From Cypionkella psychrotolerans (lineage in GTDB: Bacteria; Pseudomonadota; Alphaproteobacteria; Rhodobacterales; Rhodobacteraceae), in NCBI RefSeq assembly GCF_001294535.1, contig NZ_LGIC01000065.1, forward strand, positions 1-64,000: a stretch of 64,000 nt of DNA, written 5' to 3'. Position numbers and translations under genes: made by a program. Under the pieces are notes generated by a model. It had not been told where the DNA came from and did no database searches. It saw nothing but the letters and a program-made list of their open reading frames with translations. Shown here one piece after another: positions 54,084 through 63,517 of the stretch (its first letter is position 1; each line of letters starts with the position of its first letter).

Positions 54084-54827
54084 ATGCCCAGCCAAATGCC
54101 CCATGATCCGCCGCTGCCGCCCGGTTTTGCCTTGCCGAACCTTGTGGCGGGGGCAGAACTGCCGCTGCAGGGTGTCACCATTCTGGCGGTGGAGGATAGT
54201 CGCTATGCCTGTGAAGCATTGCGATTGATGAGTCAGCGCGCGGGCGCGCGGCTGCGCAGGGCGGATACGCTGGCGCTCGCGCGGGCGCATTTGCGGGTGT
54301 ACCGGCCTGATGTGGTGATTATTGACCTTGGTTTGCCGGATGGCCGGGGCGAGGGTTTGATCCGCGAGTTGGCGATGGCGCGGCAGCGGCCGCTGGCGGT
54401 GCTTGGCACTTCTGGCAATCCAGACGGTCGGGGCGCGGCTTTGGCTGCGGGGGCAGAGGGGTTTCTCGATAAGCCTTTGGAAAGTTTTGCAGAGTTCTGC
54501 ATGGTTTTGCGGCGGTTTTTGCCGGGGCTTGCGCCGTCGCTGGTCGAAGATGCGGTGATCTGTCCCGATCCATTGGCGTTGCAGGACGATCTTTCGCGCG
54601 CGGCAGCAGCGCTTTGGGCAGAGCCGGATGCGGCGGGGCGGCGGTATCTGGCCGGGTTTGTGCTGGGCGTGGCGCATCACGCGCATGACAGCGCCTTGGC
54701 GCGGGCGGCCAGTGCTGCGAGCGTGCCGAATAGCGGTGATCTTGATCAGTTGCGCGGCTTGATTGATAAGCGACTGACGGTCGCGAATATAACGACAGCT
54801 TTCGCCGCTAAGCCTGAGGCTGTGTGA
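54084..54827 (+). CDS. Orphan response regulator with unknown C-terminal domain
   Basis: 247 residues. A receiver domain spans about 32-150: acidic pair in VTILAVEDSR, phospho-Asp81 in VVIIDLGLPDGRGEG, Thr/Ser in LGTSGNPDG and Lys130 in FLDKPLES. The remaining 100 residues are helical (AGRRYLAGFVLGVAHHAHDSALARAASAAS) and match no output domain I recognise. No kinase is adjacent. The frame is open 90 bp further upstream but homologous sequence starts near 54084. Confidence 0.8.
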   Translation: MPSQMPHDPPLPPGFALPNLVAGAELPLQGVTILAVEDSRYACEALRLMSQRAGARLRRADTLALARAHLRVYRPDVVIIDLGLPDGRGEGLIRELAMARQRPLAVLGTSGNPDGRGAALAAGAEGFLDKPLESFAEFCMVLRRFLPGLAPSLVEDAVICPDPLALQDDLSRAAAALWAEPDAAGRRYLAGFVLGVAHHAHDSALARAASAASVPNSGDLDQLRGLIDKRLTVANITTAFAAKPEAV

Positions 54828-54933
54828 CGCGGCGCAGCCCCGCAATCACCACGGCTTTGGCCAATACGCAGCATGGTTTCGCCCCAATCACCGGGCAAAA
54901 CCGCGCCACCAGACGTTATAGAAAGTGCCATTG

Positions 54934-55101
54934 ATGTCCGCCAAACAATGCTTTCTGCGTGACGAATCGGGTGCGGTTTTTGCGGAATGGGTGGTGATCA
55001 CCGCCTTTGTGGTGACCTTGTGTATGGTCGCGATCACGGCTTGGCGTGGCGATGCGGATTTAGCTGACAACCGCGCCGTGGCGGTGATGTCCGGTGTTTG
55101 A
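54934..55101 (+). CDS. Flp-pilin-like short membrane protein
   Basis: 55 residues: MSAKQCFLRDESGAVFAEWVVITAFVVTLCMVAITAWRG and a short tail. The basic start, the D/E-S/G-A-V...EWVV motif and a single hydrophobic helix are typical of Flp/TadE-like pseudopilins of Rhodobacteraceae, with a prepilin-type junction near DESGAVFAE. No tad genes are nearby. It lies 106 bp after the orphan response regulator, and its end abuts the convergent DUF1501 gene. Confidence 0.6.
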   Translation: MSAKQCFLRDESGAVFAEWVVITAFVVTLCMVAITAWRGDADLADNRAVAVMSGV

Positions 55102-56322
55102 TTATAGCAATATCCGGGGGTCTGTGCCCATTTTCAGACCCGGAAACACAGCGTTTTCCAGTACGGACTGGTCAATGCCATACAGCCCTTGGATCGCATG
55201 GGCCGCCCAAGCCCGCACGTCGGAAGTGGGCATCAGATCGCGACGCTCGTAAAGATTGGCCTCCGACAGCCCCGGCCAATCCCCATAGACCTTGCCGCCG
55301 TTCAGCGCGCCACCCGCCATCACCATCACCCCACCGGTGCCGTGATCGGTGCCTGTCGTGCCGTTTTCGCGCGCGGTGCGGCCAAATTCGGTCATCGCCA
55401 GCAGCAAGGTTTTGCCCCAGACTTTCTCTCCCAACCCGGTTTGCAGCCGCAGGATCGCGTATTGCAAGCGGGCGAGAGACTTGGAAAGTCCGCCCGCTTG
55501 ACCCCGGTGGGTATCCCATCCCGTCATCGAAAACGCAGCAATCCGTGCGTCTTGCTTTAGCTTTCCAGCAGCGTAATCAACCAGTTGCTCGACGTCCTGC
55601 ACCTTCAGGCCGGCCATTTGCGACGGGTCTGCCGCCATGGCCAAGTCGCCATTGCCGGCATCTGCCAACTCCATCGCCTCTTGCGAAGCGGCGTGGAACA
55701 ACGGATCGGATTCGTAGACCTTGTCAAACAGCAGCCGCGCTTGCGGCGTCAGCAGCAGCGTGGTCTCGGGTGACCAGTTGCGCACCTCAGCGGGGCCTTC
55801 CAGCAGCGGCATCGCAACTTGGCCGATGGAATAGGCGGTTTCAGAGGTCAGGCCCTTTTGGGTCTGCAACAGCCGGTTCAGCCAGCCGTCCTTGACCTGA
55901 TTGAGCGGCACATCCATGCCGGTGCCAGCCTCCAGCATGTCTTGGCCGACAAAATGGCTGCGCTTGTCGCGGTAAGGCGTCGACGTGGCGTGGACAAAGC
56001 CCAACTGGCCCGCGCCCCACAATGGCATCAAATCGCCAAAGGCCGGATGCAGGCGGAAAAATCCATCAAGGTCAGCGGCTTGCGGGTTCAAAAGCGTGGG
56101 GCGCAGGGCGGCGTAATCGGCATCGCCTTGCGGCTGCACCACATCCAGCCCGTCCATTGCGCCGCGCAGGATGATCACGATCAACCGATGATCGCCAAGG
56201 GCGCGCCCACCATTGGCACCCGCCATCGTCACTGTGGTCAGCATCGGATGCGCAGCAATCGAGCAGCCCAGCACGCCGCCGAGCCCGCGCAGAAAATTCC
56301 GTCTGTCCATCGAAGCTGTCAT
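55102..56322 (-). CDS. DUF1501 (sulfatase-like fold) protein
   Basis: A 406-residue exported protein. A twin-arginine-like start (MDRRNFLRGLGGVLGCSIAAHPML) is followed by the alkaline-phosphatase-superfamily core: LIVIILRGAMDGLDVVQP, FVHATSTPYRDKRSHFVGQDMLE, TGWDTHRGQ, and MTEFGRTARENGTTGTDHGTGGVMVMAGG. DUF1501 genes are almost always paired with DUF1800 genes, as here with an 8 bp gap. Role in the envelope unknown. MTAS at 56322 is the likely start. Confidence 0.87.
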   Translation of the reverse strand: MTASMDRRNFLRGLGGVLGCSIAAHPMLTTVTMAGANGGRALGDHRLIVIILRGAMDGLDVVQPQGDADYAALRPTLLNPQAADLDGFFRLHPAFGDLMPLWGAGQLGFVHATSTPYRDKRSHFVGQDMLEAGTGMDVPLNQVKDGWLNRLLQTQKGLTSETAYSIGQVAMPLLEGPAEVRNWSPETTLLLTPQARLLFDKVYESDPLFHAASQEAMELADAGNGDLAMAADPSQMAGLKVQDVEQLVDYAAGKLKQDARIAAFSMTGWDTHRGQAGGLSKSLARLQYAILRLQTGLGEKVWGKTLLLAMTEFGRTARENGTTGTDHGTGGVMVMAGGALNGGKVYGDWPGLSEANLYERRDLMPTSDVRAWAAHAIQGLYGIDQSVLENAVFPGLKMGTDPRILL

Positions 56323-56330
56323 GGCGACCC

Positions 56331-57686
56331 TCATCTGCGGTTGAATTCGGCGGAGGCCAGCACGAGGCCGACGCCCTGTGTGATATCTTCGGCGCGGGCG
56401 GCCCCCCACAGCAGCGGTTCGCTGGCGCGGTCGGCAAGGCAGGATTGCGCCAAGGCCACAGGATCGGGTAGCGGTTCCGCCAACCGGGGCGGCACCCGCA
56501 TCGCCCAAGTGATGCGGCGGGCGAGGCCCTGCGGCGTGATCCATTCCTCGGCGGCCTCTTCAAAGCCATTCGGGCCTGCGGGGCGTTTGAAGGGTTGGCC
56601 CATGCCCGCCATCGGGGCCAAGACCTGGCCGCGAAATTGTTTGTAGGGCATTTGCTGAAGCTGCTCGCCCGTGACGCCCAAAGCGCGCAACGAGGCGACC
56701 ATGAAATCAAAGGGTTGTCGGGCCTTCTCGGTGGTCCCCACCCAAGCGGCGGGGTGACCCAGCAGGGCGGTATAGGTTACCATCAGATCGCCACCAGAGC
56801 CGTTGTAGGCCGCAGCAATGGCTTTGACGAGATCGGCATCGGGGGTATCCGAGACGAAATGCACCGCCAGTTTGCGCGCCAGATGCTGTCCGGTGGCGGG
56901 CTGCAGCGCGAGATCGCGCAGGGCGGCGTGGATATTGTCCATTCCCGGCGCATCATAGGTCTTGCCCAGTAATTCGCGCGGGCCCGGTTCGGCCCGGCGC
57001 GGTTGAAACTCCATCAGCAGATCGGCGTTCATTGTCAGCCCGGCGAGGATTTTGGCCATCTCGGTGACATCGGTCTGGCTGTAGTTCGCACCGACGCCCA
57101 TGCTGTGCAACTCGATCACCTCGCGGGCGAGGTTTTCGTTCAAGCCTTTGTTCTGGTTCTTGCCGAAATGCGAATTCGGCCCGACCGAACTGGATTGATC
57201 GAGATAGCTGAGCATCGCCGGATGCAACGTCGCCGCCGTCAGCATATCGGCGAAATTGCCGGTCAGATGCGGGCGGATGGCATCGTCGACCAAGGCGTAG
57301 GGGAACAGCGCTTCAAGTTGCCGCTTGGCGATGACCGAGAAATGGTCGGCCCAAAACGTGGTCAGCCGTTCGCGAAAGCCATCGGCACTGTCCAAAGCAC
57401 GGGCGAAGGTGATCACGCTGGCGGCTTCGGCGGCAGTGCTGAAATCTTGCAGCAGCGCATCGCGTTTGGGGTTTTTGGCGGCGGGTTTTTTGCCAGCTTT
57501 CTGGATTTGACGCAGCTGTTGGATGTTGGGGACCAAATCCGCAGAGTTGCGGATCGGCCATGTCTGCATCGCCTCGTCAGGCCCGGCGAGCATTTCCAGC
57601 ACGGCTTCGGCTGACGCTGGCGCGCCTTTGGGTTGCGGCAGGCCATAGCCAAAACGTATCGCAGCAAGGGTACGTAGCTTCGACAT
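56331..57686 (-). CDS. DUF1800 family protein
   Basis: A 451-residue protein with the DUF1800 pattern: TFWADHFSV, LLTAATLHPAMLSYLDQSSSVG-like segment, NENLAREVIELHSMGVGANYSQTDVTEMAKILAGLT, and HLARKLAVHFVSDTPDADLVK. First of the DUF1800-DUF1501 pair. Start at 57686 (MSKLRTLAAIRFGYGLP) is the usual family start. No enzyme activity is established for the family. Confidence 0.88.
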   Translation of the reverse strand: MSKLRTLAAIRFGYGLPQPKGAPASAEAVLEMLAGPDEAMQTWPIRNSADLVPNIQQLRQIQKAGKKPAAKNPKRDALLQDFSTAAEAASVITFARALDSADGFRERLTTFWADHFSVIAKRQLEALFPYALVDDAIRPHLTGNFADMLTAATLHPAMLSYLDQSSSVGPNSHFGKNQNKGLNENLAREVIELHSMGVGANYSQTDVTEMAKILAGLTMNADLLMEFQPRRAEPGPRELLGKTYDAPGMDNIHAALRDLALQPATGQHLARKLAVHFVSDTPDADLVKAIAAAYNGSGGDLMVTYTALLGHPAAWVGTTEKARQPFDFMVASLRALGVTGEQLQQMPYKQFRGQVLAPMAGMGQPFKRPAGPNGFEEAAEEWITPQGLARRITWAMRVPPRLAEPLPDPVALAQSCLADRASEPLLWGAARAEDITQGVGLVLASAEFNRR

Positions 57687-57836
57687 CGTTTTCGAACTCC
57701 GGTTCACACGGCCACGGCCTGCCTTTGGGAAAACATAGGCCTGCGTGGACAGAATACCACCGTTTCGGGATCAAAAATGCGGCATGGGCATGGGGTGGCC
57801 GAAGTCTGCCCCACACAGAGCGGAAAGCCGCTTGTG

Positions 57837-57862
57837 GGATGGCCTGCGCGGGCAGGCCATCC
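57837..57862 (-). terminator. Hairpin after aspS
   Basis: GGATGGCCTG / CAGGCCATCC, a perfect 10 bp stem with a 6 nt loop, 17 bp after the aspS stop in its direction of transcription. No clear U tract. Confidence 0.65.
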
Positions 57863-57879
57863 GGATCACCGCTGAGGCG

Positions 57880-59658
57880 TTACTCTTTCGGGGCGACGCG
57901 CAGGGACAGTTCGCGCATCTGGGCGTTTGTGGGTTCTGACGGTGCTCCCATCAGCATATCTTCGGCGCGTTGGTTCATCGGGAACATGATGACCTCGCGG
58001 ATGTTCGGCTCATCCGCCAGCAGCATGACGATGCGGTCGATGCCAGCGGCGCAACCCCCGTGCGGCGGGGCGCCGTATTTGAAGGCTTTGACCATACCGC
58101 CGAAGCGTTTCTCGACCTCGGAGTTCGGGTAGCCTGCGAGTTCAAAGGCTTTGAACATGATTTCGGGTTTGTGGTTGCGGATGCCGCCACTGATCAATTC
58201 GTAGCCGTTGCAGGCCAGATCATATTGATATGCATAGACTTCCAGCGGATCGCCGTTCAACGCATCCAGCCCGCCTTGCGGCATCGAGAACGGGTTGTGC
58301 GAGAAATCAATCTTGCCGTCGTCGGTTTTCTCATACATCGGGAAATCGACGATCCAGGCGAATTTGAAGCAATTTTGCTCGGTGAGGCCAAGCTCGCGGC
58401 CGATTTCATTGCGGGCACGGCCAGAAATGGCCTCGAAGGTTTCCGGTTTGCCGCCGAGGAAGAAGGCGGCGTCGCCGAGGCCGAGGCCGAGTTGTTGGCG
58501 GATGGCTTCGGTGCGTTCGGGGCCGATGTTCTTGGCAAGCGGCCCTGCGGCTTCAATGCCAGAGCCATCTTCGGCCTCGCGCCAGAAGATATAGCCCATG
58601 CCCGGCAGGCCTTCCTTCTGCGCAAACGCATTCATGCGGTCGCAGAACTTGCGGCTGCCACCGGTTGGGGCGGGAATAGCGCGGACCTCGTTACCGGGTT
58701 GTTCCAACAATTTGGCGAAGATCGCAAAGCCGGAGCCTGCGAAATGCTCGGACACGTCCTGCATCTTGATCGGGTTGCGCAGGTCGGGTTTATCCGAGCC
58801 ATACCATTTCAGGCTGTCGCGGTAGGCGATCTTGGTCCAGTCGGAATAGACCTTTTTGCCCGGTGCGAATTCTTCAAAGATGCCCTGAACAACGGGCTGC
58901 ACGGCGGCAAACACGTCTTCCTGCTCGACAAAAGACATTTCAATATCAAGCTGATAGAAGTCGGTGGGCGAGCGGTCTGCGCGCGGATCTTCGTCGCGGA
59001 AGCAGGGCGCGATCTGGAAGTAGCGGTCAAAGCCCGCCACCATGATCAGTTGTTTGAACTGCTGCGGTGCTTGCGGCAGGGCATAGAATTTGCCGGGGTG
59101 CAGGCGCGATGGCACCAGAAAGTCGCGCGCACCTTCGGGCGAGGATGCGGTGATGATCGGGGTTTGGAATTCGGTAAAGCCCTGATCCCACATCCGGTTG
59201 CGCATTGAGCGCACCACGTTCGAGCGCAGCATCATGTTGCGGTGCAGCTTTTCACGGCGCAGATCGAGGAAGCGGTAGGTCAGCCGGGTTTCTTCGGGGT
59301 AGTCGACATCGCCAAACACCGGCAATGGTAGTTCCTCGGCGGCACCCAGCACGGTGAGGGCGGTGGCGTAGACCTCAATCTCACCCGTTGGCAGTTTGGC
59401 GTTGACCAGCGACGCATCGCGGCCTTTCACCCGGCCATCAATCCGCACCACCCATTCGGCGCGCACTTTGTCCATATCGGCAAAGGCGGGGCTGTCGCTG
59501 TCGGCGATGACTTGGGTGATGCCGTAATGGTCGCGCAAGTCGATGAACAACACACCACCATGATCGCGCACCCGATGCACCCAGCCAGAAAGGCGGACCT
59601 CATTGCCCACATGAGATTTGTTCAGATCGGCGCAAGTGTGGCTGCGATAGGCGTGCAT
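57880..59658 (-). CDS. aspS: Aspartyl-tRNA synthetase
   Basis: A 592-residue class II synthetase of bacterial type: N-terminal OB fold ([26 protein letters not shown]), motif 2 with [24 protein letters not shown], the large bacterial insertion domain, and motif 3 [14 protein letters not shown]. It charges tRNA-Asp, or both tRNA-Asp and tRNA-Asn in many alphaproteobacteria that use GatCAB. The start at 59658 ([15 protein letters not shown]) is standard; the open frame runs far upstream without homology. Confidence 0.96.
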   Translation of the reverse strand: MHAYRSHTCADLNKSHVGNEVRLSGWVHRVRDHGGVLFIDLRDHYGITQVIADSDSPAFADMDKVRAEWVVRIDGRVKGRDASLVNAKLPTGEIEVYATALTVLGAAEELPLPVFGDVDYPEETRLTYRFLDLRREKLHRNMMLRSNVVRSMRNRMWDQGFTEFQTPIITASSPEGARDFLVPSRLHPGKFYALPQAPQQFKQLIMVAGFDRYFQIAPCFRDEDPRADRSPTDFYQLDIEMSFVEQEDVFAAVQPVVQGIFEEFAPGKKVYSDWTKIAYRDSLKWYGSDKPDLRNPIKMQDVSEHFAGSGFAIFAKLLEQPGNEVRAIPAPTGGSRKFCDRMNAFAQKEGLPGMGYIFWREAEDGSGIEAAGPLAKNIGPERTEAIRQQLGLGLGDAAFFLGGKPETFEAISGRARNEIGRELGLTEQNCFKFAWIVDFPMYEKTDDGKIDFSHNPFSMPQGGLDALNGDPLEVYAYQYDLACNGYELISGGIRNHKPEIMFKAFELAGYPNSEVEKRFGGMVKAFKYGAPPHGGCAAGIDRIVMLLADEPNIREVIMFPMNQRAEDMLMGAPSEPTNAQMRELSLRVAPKE

Positions 59659-59804
59659 GGACTTCCCCTTCACGGAGGCTGGATCGGTTTTGCCCGATAC
59701 ACTCTGCCGACCGGGTGAAGTCAAGCCCATGGCATTGCGCTTTGCTATTTCATCTTGGCTCAAATATCCCCGCCGGAGGCTTCTACAGAGGATAAGAGGA
59801 CGGC

Positions 59805-60164
59805 ATGTTGCAGATCGTCGATGTTTTGCGGGATCGTGGCTCGCGTTATGCGGTGTCGGGCGGACCCGTGCAGGGGCGTGCCGGAATAGAGGCGTTTCTG
59901 GCCGAGTTGAAGCGGGCCAAGAAATTCGCCAAGGCGACACATAACACCTGGGCCAGCGTTTTGTCGGACGAGGGGGCTGTGAAGGGTGATGACGGTGAGG
60001 CGGGCGCGGGGGCGGTGATCCTGAAGATGTTGGAGCGGGCGGAGCTGCGCGATCATATTGTGGTGGTGACGCGCTGGTATGGTGGGGTGCATCTGGGCGG
60101 CGATCGCTTTGCGCATGTGGTGACTTCTGTGCGCGCTTATCTGGACGCGCTTGCCAAGGCGTGA
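59805..60164 (+). CDS. IMPACT/YigZ N-terminal-domain protein
   Basis: A 119-residue protein equal to the N-terminal domain of YigZ/IMPACT proteins: [27 protein letters not shown] and [21 protein letters not shown]. The C-terminal domain of full YigZ (about 80 residues) is absent with no trace after the stop, so this seems a natural short form. Proposed regulator of translation or unfolded substrates; no clear role in bacteria. Confidence 0.85.
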   Translation: MLQIVDVLRDRGSRYAVSGGPVQGRAGIEAFLAELKRAKKFAKATHNTWASVLSDEGAVKGDDGEAGAGAVILKMLERAELRDHIVVVTRWYGGVHLGGDRFAHVVTSVRAYLDALAKA

Positions 60165-60218
60165 GGCTTGCTAAAATCGGGGGCTTGCGCTTGGATGGTT
60201 GCCTGAATGGGGGGAGCC

Positions 60219-60581
60219 ATGCGGGATATTTTGCGCGCCGAGGCGCGGCGGCTTGCCAATACGGTGATTTGGTCGTGGGACGGTTGGGTTGCTGCTTGGA
60301 CGACGGAAAAGACGCTGCGGCAATGGACAGTGGTGAACCTGCTGTCGGCGGGGCTGGCATTTTCGTTGGATTTGTCGGCGGCCGAGCGCAGTTTGATCCT
60401 TGCGCTAGGCCTGTTGGTGCTGGCGGCGGAGTTGATGAACACCGGGTTGGAGGAAGCGGTGGATTACATCTCAAAGGTCGACGATCCGCGCGCCAAGAAG
60501 GCGAAGGATTGCGGCTCGGCGGCGGTGGCTTTGACAGCGATAGCGGGTGGCGTGGCTTGGGCGGTGATCCTGATCGGCTAG
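60219..60581 (+). CDS. dgkA: Diacylglycerol kinase
   Basis: A 120-residue integral membrane kinase with three helices that recycles diacylglycerol to phosphatidic acid. The catalytic and ATP-binding residues lie in [42 protein letters not shown] 60219 follows GGGGGGAGCC. It follows the IMPACT-domain gene by 54 bp in the same direction. Confidence 0.92.
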   Translation: MRDILRAEARRLANTVIWSWDGWVAAWTTEKTLRQWTVVNLLSAGLAFSLDLSAAERSLILALGLLVLAAELMNTGLEEAVDYISKVDDPRAKKAKDCGSAAVALTAIAGGVAWAVILIG

Positions 60582-60633
60582 TGCGATCAGGATCGTGGTG
60601 GCTTTAGGGCGGGATTGTGATCGGGTTGTGCGA

Positions 60634-62226
60634 TCAGAAATCGACTTTGGCGGGTTTTTCGTAGATGTCTTCCAACCGCTGCTTGAACTCCTTGAAGCAG
60701 GCTCCAGCATTTATCCGCCCGTTTAGCCGATCCCACACCACATCATTGGTCGCGGCGCCCTCAGCACATTGGTTTTCTGGCGTGCCGGTGTTCTGGCAGA
60801 CCACCCGCAAAATGCTGAGTTGTACGGCCAGCGGGCAGTTCACAATCTCATCCAGTTTCGCCAGTTGTTCGGGTGTCATGCCTGAGATGTCTACGGCTTG
60901 GATCAAGTTGCTTTGGTCCTGCACCATTTGCAGCTTTGGCCGCGCGGCATCGGCAAATTCATCGGTGCCGTAGCGCGAGTAATAGATCGCGTTGTGGAAA
61001 TACGGCTCGGCTTTGGCGATGCTGTCAAGGTCTTGCCAACGCAGAGTTATCTCGGCGAGGTCGATCCACAGTTGCGGTGCGGTGGGCACTGCTTTCAAGG
61101 CGGCATGTAGGCGTGTTGTTATCTCGGCCTTGTCTGCAAGTGTGACGGGACGATTGGCATATTCTGCGGCATCAAACAGCACGCCAATGTAACGGTGCAG
61201 CAGATATGGGTTCAGCGGGTCTTGGAGGAGGGCGTCGTGCAGGTAGGGGACTTCCCGGCTTAACGCGATGGCGAGTTCGGGGTATTTAGCCTCCATCGGT
61301 GAGACATTGTTGATTTGATTGCGCAAAGTGTCGAGCTTGCGTGCCTCACGAGAGGCCATTTCGCCATCGGCCTTGATCTTTTCCAGCAGCACGATGCTGT
61401 CTTCTGGGCTCGTCAACCCATCCATCATGTCATTGTAACGGGCATTGTCGAGGATGGGATGGTCGGTGAACATCAAAAGCTGATGGGCGGCCGCGCGTTG
61501 GTCTCCATACCAGAAACCGGCATAGTAAACCGCGTCGATGCGGCAGATTTCGGGGCTGTAGTCTTTGATATCGGTGATCTTGGGGGCGTAGCGATCACAG
61601 AGCAGGTTCACCTGTTCGGGCCGGCCGCCCCATTGTGGCGCAAGGGCTACCATCGCGCGCATCAAGCTGCCGCGATTGGGCTGGCTGTTCATAATGCGTT
61701 CCAACTCGCGCGGGATCACCGATTTATTCCCCAAGGTGGCGGTCAGGCGCAGCAGGCCATCCGAGGCAGGAATCAGGTCTGGCGCAAGCTTGGTCGCTTG
61801 TTTGAACAGCGGGAAGGCAGCGGTGTGGCGCTGCATCAGAGCGGACATTGCCTCGTCAGTGGTATTGTTGACGCTGGCCCTGCCACGCCAAAAATTGCCC
61901 CAAGCGTAAAGATTCCAGCCTTTTGCAGTCAGAGCGCGAGGATTGTCGGGCTGATCGCGCGCCCAGTCTTCGGTGAAACCCTGGATCGCGGGATCAGATA
62001 GGGCGAAGACGTTGTAGAGATCGCGCTCAGCATCCGGCGTATGAGCAGATGTATAGCTGGTATGGGCGGCTTCAAGGGCCGCGTCGGTCGCTGTGAAATC
62101 CCGCGCGAGGACGAGCCTGCGCAGCGCGTCAAAGCTGATCGGAGGTGCTGGGGGCTGACGGAGCAGTATCAGCGCTGGCGCCGAGAGCAGCAGCAAAGCG
62201 GCCAGTGCTATCAGGCGCTTACGCAT
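60634..62226 (-). CDS. DUF4034-type exported protein
   Basis: A 530-residue protein with an N-terminal signal or anchor (RKRLIALAALLLLSAPALILL), then helical repeat-like sequence with Trp/Tyr-rich blocks (GWNLYAWGNFWRGRASVNNTTDEAM, YYAGFWYGDQRAAAHQLLM). This resembles DUF4034 proteins, which look like TPR-type scaffolds. Two Cys pairs near the C-terminus (IVNCPLAV, RVVCQN, NQCAEG, GACFKE) may form disulfides in the periplasm. Start at 62226 overlaps a small upstream ORF by 8 bp. Function unknown. Confidence 0.72.
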   Translation of the reverse strand: MRKRLIALAALLLLSAPALILLRQPPAPPISFDALRRLVLARDFTATDAALEAAHTSYTSAHTPDAERDLYNVFALSDPAIQGFTEDWARDQPDNPRALTAKGWNLYAWGNFWRGRASVNNTTDEAMSALMQRHTAAFPLFKQATKLAPDLIPASDGLLRLTATLGNKSVIPRELERIMNSQPNRGSLMRAMVALAPQWGGRPEQVNLLCDRYAPKITDIKDYSPEICRIDAVYYAGFWYGDQRAAAHQLLMFTDHPILDNARYNDMMDGLTSPEDSIVLLEKIKADGEMASREARKLDTLRNQINNVSPMEAKYPELAIALSREVPYLHDALLQDPLNPYLLHRYIGVLFDAAEYANRPVTLADKAEITTRLHAALKAVPTAPQLWIDLAEITLRWQDLDSIAKAEPYFHNAIYYSRYGTDEFADAARPKLQMVQDQSNLIQAVDISGMTPEQLAKLDEIVNCPLAVQLSILRVVCQNTGTPENQCAEGAATNDVVWDRLNGRINAGACFKEFKQRLEDIYEKPAKVDF

Positions 62227-62389
62227 CGCGTTGCGTGGCCATGAATTGCTGCGGCGCGGGCGCACAATGGGGGCGAACAGGTTGCAGCGGGCTGGGCGTG
62301 ATCGCGGTGCCTTCGGCGCAGAGCACGGGTTCGGGTTGGGGGAGCGTATGGCCGGGCAGGGGCGGCGGCAGAAACACTAAGCGCAACAT
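62219..62389 (-). CDS. Small proline-rich ORF coupled to the DUF4034 gene
   Basis: 56 codons: MLRLVFLPPPLPGHTLPQPEPVLCAEGTA... ending ATQRDA with a TAA that overlaps the next start. GAGGTGG lies 4 bp before the ATG. No other gene occupies this stretch. Translational coupling to the DUF4034 gene makes it a fair candidate for a real small protein, but coding evidence is weak. Confidence 0.35.
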   Translation of the reverse strand: MLRLVFLPPPLPGHTLPQPEPVLCAEGTAITPSPLQPVRPHCAPAPQQFMATQRDA

Positions 62390-62431
62390 GGGGCCACCTC
62401 ACCGGGGATTTCCGTGCAGGTTGTCAGGCTA

Positions 62432-62803
62432 TTACGGCAGGTCTTTGGCGGCTTCGCGGCGTTTGTGGGCGCGGTAAAGGATGGGGGCCATCAGGTGATC
62501 GTAGAATGCGCAGGTCAGCGGATGGATCAGCGGTAGTGCGGTGATGCGCGCTATTAGTCGCCAGCATGGCAGTTGCGCCCAGAGGATTTGGAAGGCCGGG
62601 ATACCGGAGAGCAGTTGGCCTTGGTGCAGCACATGCAGGCGTTTTGCTGCGGCCTCGGGGGTGACGCCCCAAGCGCTTGCTTGGGTCAGGTCGTCGAAGC
62701 GTAGCGGCAGATCCTCGGCGAGGGCGACCTTGCGGTGGTGACCGATTTCAAACCGGCAAACCGGGCAGGTTTCGTTGTAGAGGACTCGGGTTTCATCGGT
62801 CAT
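62432..62803 (-). CDS. DCC-family thiol-disulfide oxidoreductase-like protein (DUF393)
   Basis: A 123-residue protein with the family signature near the N-terminus (VLYNETCPVCRFEIGHHRK, where CPVC replaces the usual D-x-x-CPxC context). The later part LHVLHQGQLLSGIPAFQILWAQLPCWRLIARITALPLIHPL has the G-A-F and two hydrophobic stretches typical of DUF393. Role unproven. Confidence 0.82.
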   Translation of the reverse strand: MTDETRVLYNETCPVCRFEIGHHRKVALAEDLPLRFDDLTQASAWGVTPEAAAKRLHVLHQGQLLSGIPAFQILWAQLPCWRLIARITALPLIHPLTCAFYDHLMAPILYRAHKRREAAKDLP

Positions 62804-62851
62804 GGCGTGAGTATAGTGGATTATGCGTTGATGGAGGTGTGGCGTTGCGTC

Positions 62852-63517
62852 TCAGGCGTGAAGCGGCTGCGGGCCGGATTCTGTCAGGATATAATCCATA
62901 GGGATATCATGAGGTTGTGGAAAGATAGTTGGCAGGTGGGCGGCATCTAACCCGATGCCGATGGCGATGGGTGAGGGAGTGAGCGTGGCAAGGGTGCGGT
63001 CAAAATAGCCGCCACCATAGCCTAAGCGAAAGCCGGCGTTGTCCCAGCCGACGAGGGGAGAGAGGGTGATATGGGGGATGATCTCGGGCCCCGTCGCGGG
63101 GGTGGGGATGTTCCAGAAACCGCGCTCCATCGGGGTTTGCGGCGTCCAGGCGCGAAAGGCGAGCGGAGCTTTCGGGGTGAGGATCAGCGGCAGGGCGGCG
63201 GTGGCACCGCGGGCCGCGAGGCTGGCAAGCCAGAAGCGCAGGTCAAGTTCGGCTTTGATCGGCCACCAAGCCGAGATGATCAGGCGACTCAGGCTGGGAA
63301 AGCGCTGGGCGAGCAGGCGGTCGAGATGGGTGGCGATGGATTGGGCTGCGGCCTGGCGCGTGGCGACGGAGAGGGCGGCGCGCTCGGCAAGCAGGCGGGT
63401 GCGTTCGGCTTTGCGCCAGCGGGCAACATCGGTGGCTTGTTGCGGGTCGATATGATTGGGGTCGATTTCCTGCGCAAGGCAGGCGGGGGAGGCGTAGGGG
63501 CGGGGGGCTTGGGTCAT
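62852..63517 (-). CDS. 5-formyltetrahydrofolate cyclo-ligase family protein
   Basis: A 221-residue enzyme that returns 5-formyl-THF to the active folate pool as methenyl-THF. Helical N-terminus with RWRKAERTRLLAERAAL, LIISAWWPIKAELDLRFWL for substrate, and the ATP loop GFRLGYGGGYFDRTL. The first 40 residues are less conserved, so a later start is possible. Start overlaps the end of the next gene upstream (ATGA), indicating an operon. Confidence 0.87.
   Translation of the reverse strand: MTQAPRPYASPACLAQEIDPNHIDPQQATDVARWRKAERTRLLAERAALSVATRQAAAQSIATHLDRLLAQRFPSLSRLIISAWWPIKAELDLRFWLASLAARGATAALPLILTPKAPLAFRAWTPQTPMERGFWNIPTPATGPEIIPHITLSPLVGWDNAGFRLGYGGGYFDRTLATLTPSPIAIGIGLDAAHLPTIFPQPHDIPMDYILTESGPQPLHA

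Noticed and set aside
57880-60474. Treating aspS as an 864-residue protein
   Set aside because: The extra N-terminal sequence is a Pro/Ser-rich antisense shadow of the IMPACT and dgkA genes; homologous sequence begins at MHAYRSHTC (59658).
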